From: an uncultured Bacteroidales bacterium
GTDB taxonomy: Bacteria > Bacteroidota > Bacteroidia > Bacteroidales > Muribaculaceae
DNA length: 6,341 nucleotides
Direction of reading: 5' to 3'
Assembly: GCA_900554715.1 (NCBI GenBank)
Contig: USIN01000110.1
Location: 1 to 6,341 of the forward strand
Each line of letters begins with the position of its first letter. The stretch's first letter is position 1. The position numbers and the translations under genes were made by a program. The notes beneath the pieces are model-generated. The model saw only the letters and a list, made by a program, of their open reading frames with translations. It had not been told where the DNA came from and did no database searches. Of the stretch, positions 5,942-6,341 are shown one piece after another.

Positions 5942-6341
5942 ATGAAAAGAATCTCTGTCATAGGTGCCGGTGCTATGGGCGGCGCCATAGCCGCCGGTCT
6001 TTCACGCGCCGGCTATAGTGTGACGGTAAGCAACCGTTCGCGCGGCAAGCTTGATGCTCTTGCCGCAGAATATGGCGTCGCCGTGACGCTCTCGAATGTC
6101 GAGGCCGTCAAAGACGCCGATGTTGTCATCTTTGCCGTGAAGCCATACGTGTTGCCCGGCGTTATAGCCGAAGTCACGCCTGCAATCGACTACAGCCGCA
6201 CGGTCGTGGCGTCGCTTGTCCCGGGTTACACGCTTGCCGATTTACGCGAGGCTCTCGGGACTTCGGCCGCAGCCGCGCCCATCGCCCGCGTGATGCCCAA
6301 CACCGCCGCTGCTGTCGGCAAGAGCATGACCTTTGTCTGTC
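5942..6341 (+). CDS. proC: Pyrroline-5-carboxylate reductase (N-terminal 133 aa, cut by window edge)
   Basis: Last enzyme of proline biosynthesis: reduces 1-pyrroline-5-carboxylate to L-proline with NAD(P)H in the cytoplasm. The ATG at 5942 opens a Rossmann fold with GxGxxG at residues 8-13 (VIGAGAMGGAIAAG). NRS at 31-33 sits at the end of the second strand, where NADPH-preferring members hold the phosphate. FAVKP (64-68) is the usual family motif, and ARVMPNTAAAVG (115-126) matches the MPNTPA-type ProC motif. The family is about 260-280 residues, so half lies past the right edge; the C-terminal dimerisation and proline-site region is not visible. It is transcribed away from the glucan locus and shares only the 75-base divergent region with the regulator gene, so a functional link is not implied. 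SLVPGYT replaces the commoner SIVAGVS-like stretch, a minor variation. Confidence 0.94.
   Translation, partial: MKRISVIGAGAMGGAIAAGLSRAGYSVTVSNRSRGKLDALAAEYGVAVTLSNVEAVKDADVVIFAVKPYVLPGVIAEVTPAIDYSRTVVASLVPGYTLADLREALGTSAAAAPIARVMPNTAAAVGKSMTFVC

Noticed and set aside
1..6341. tRNA or rRNA genes, CRISPR arrays, insertion sequences or phage genes
   Set aside because: No tRNA-like cloverleaf, regularly spaced repeat array, transposase motif or terminal inverted repeats were seen; nearly all of the window is accounted for by four genes.

Overview
The window looks like a chromosomal piece of a Bacteroidales genome. The evidence is two lipoproteins with acidic residues just after the lipobox cysteine, BACON domains, a propeller/Y_Y_Y membrane regulator with a C-terminal LuxR-type helix-turn-helix, promoters of the Bacteroidetes type (TAnnTTTG at -7), and starts without a usable Shine-Dalgarno sequence. 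The coding DNA is rich in GCC/GTC/GAC/GGC codons while the gaps are very AT-rich. That would suit a GC-richer gut family such as Muribaculaceae, but the family is a guess.

Layout, left to right: (1) 1-1209, minus, the N-terminal 403 residues of a GH3 beta-glucosidase lipoprotein, cut by the left edge. (2) 1210-1371, a 162-base gap with a strong GC-rich hairpin and a weak promoter candidate. (3) 1372-2727, minus, a complete GH16 endo-beta-glucanase lipoprotein with two BACON domains. (4) 2728-2965, a 238-base AT-rich gap with a well-formed promoter for the GH16 gene, three phased copies of GACGWATT just upstream of it, and a terminator-like hairpin for the preceding gene. (5) 2966-5866, minus, a large membrane-spanning sensor/regulator. 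(6) 5867-5941, a 75-base gap with two divergent -7 boxes flanking a 7+7 inverted repeat. (7) 5942-6341, plus, the first 133 residues of ProC, cut by the right edge.

The three minus-strand genes make a coherent beta-glucan utilisation locus. The regulator would sense an oligosaccharide in the periplasm through two predicted seven-bladed propellers. It would then act on DNA directly, since it has no histidine kinase or receiver domain. The GH16 enzyme would cut beta-1,3- (or mixed-linkage) glucan, probably at the cell surface, and the GH3 enzyme would release glucose from the products. No SusC/SusD pair is visible here; one could lie beyond the left edge. proC is a proline-biosynthesis gene that probably only shares the divergent promoter region.

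No gene in the window appears to be of an unknown kind. The most interesting signals are regulatory: the phased repeats in front of the GH16 promoter, the symmetric divergent promoter region, and the hairpin ahead of the GH3 gene. No RNA gene, mobile element or CRISPR array was seen, and no gene-free stretch exceeds 300 bases.
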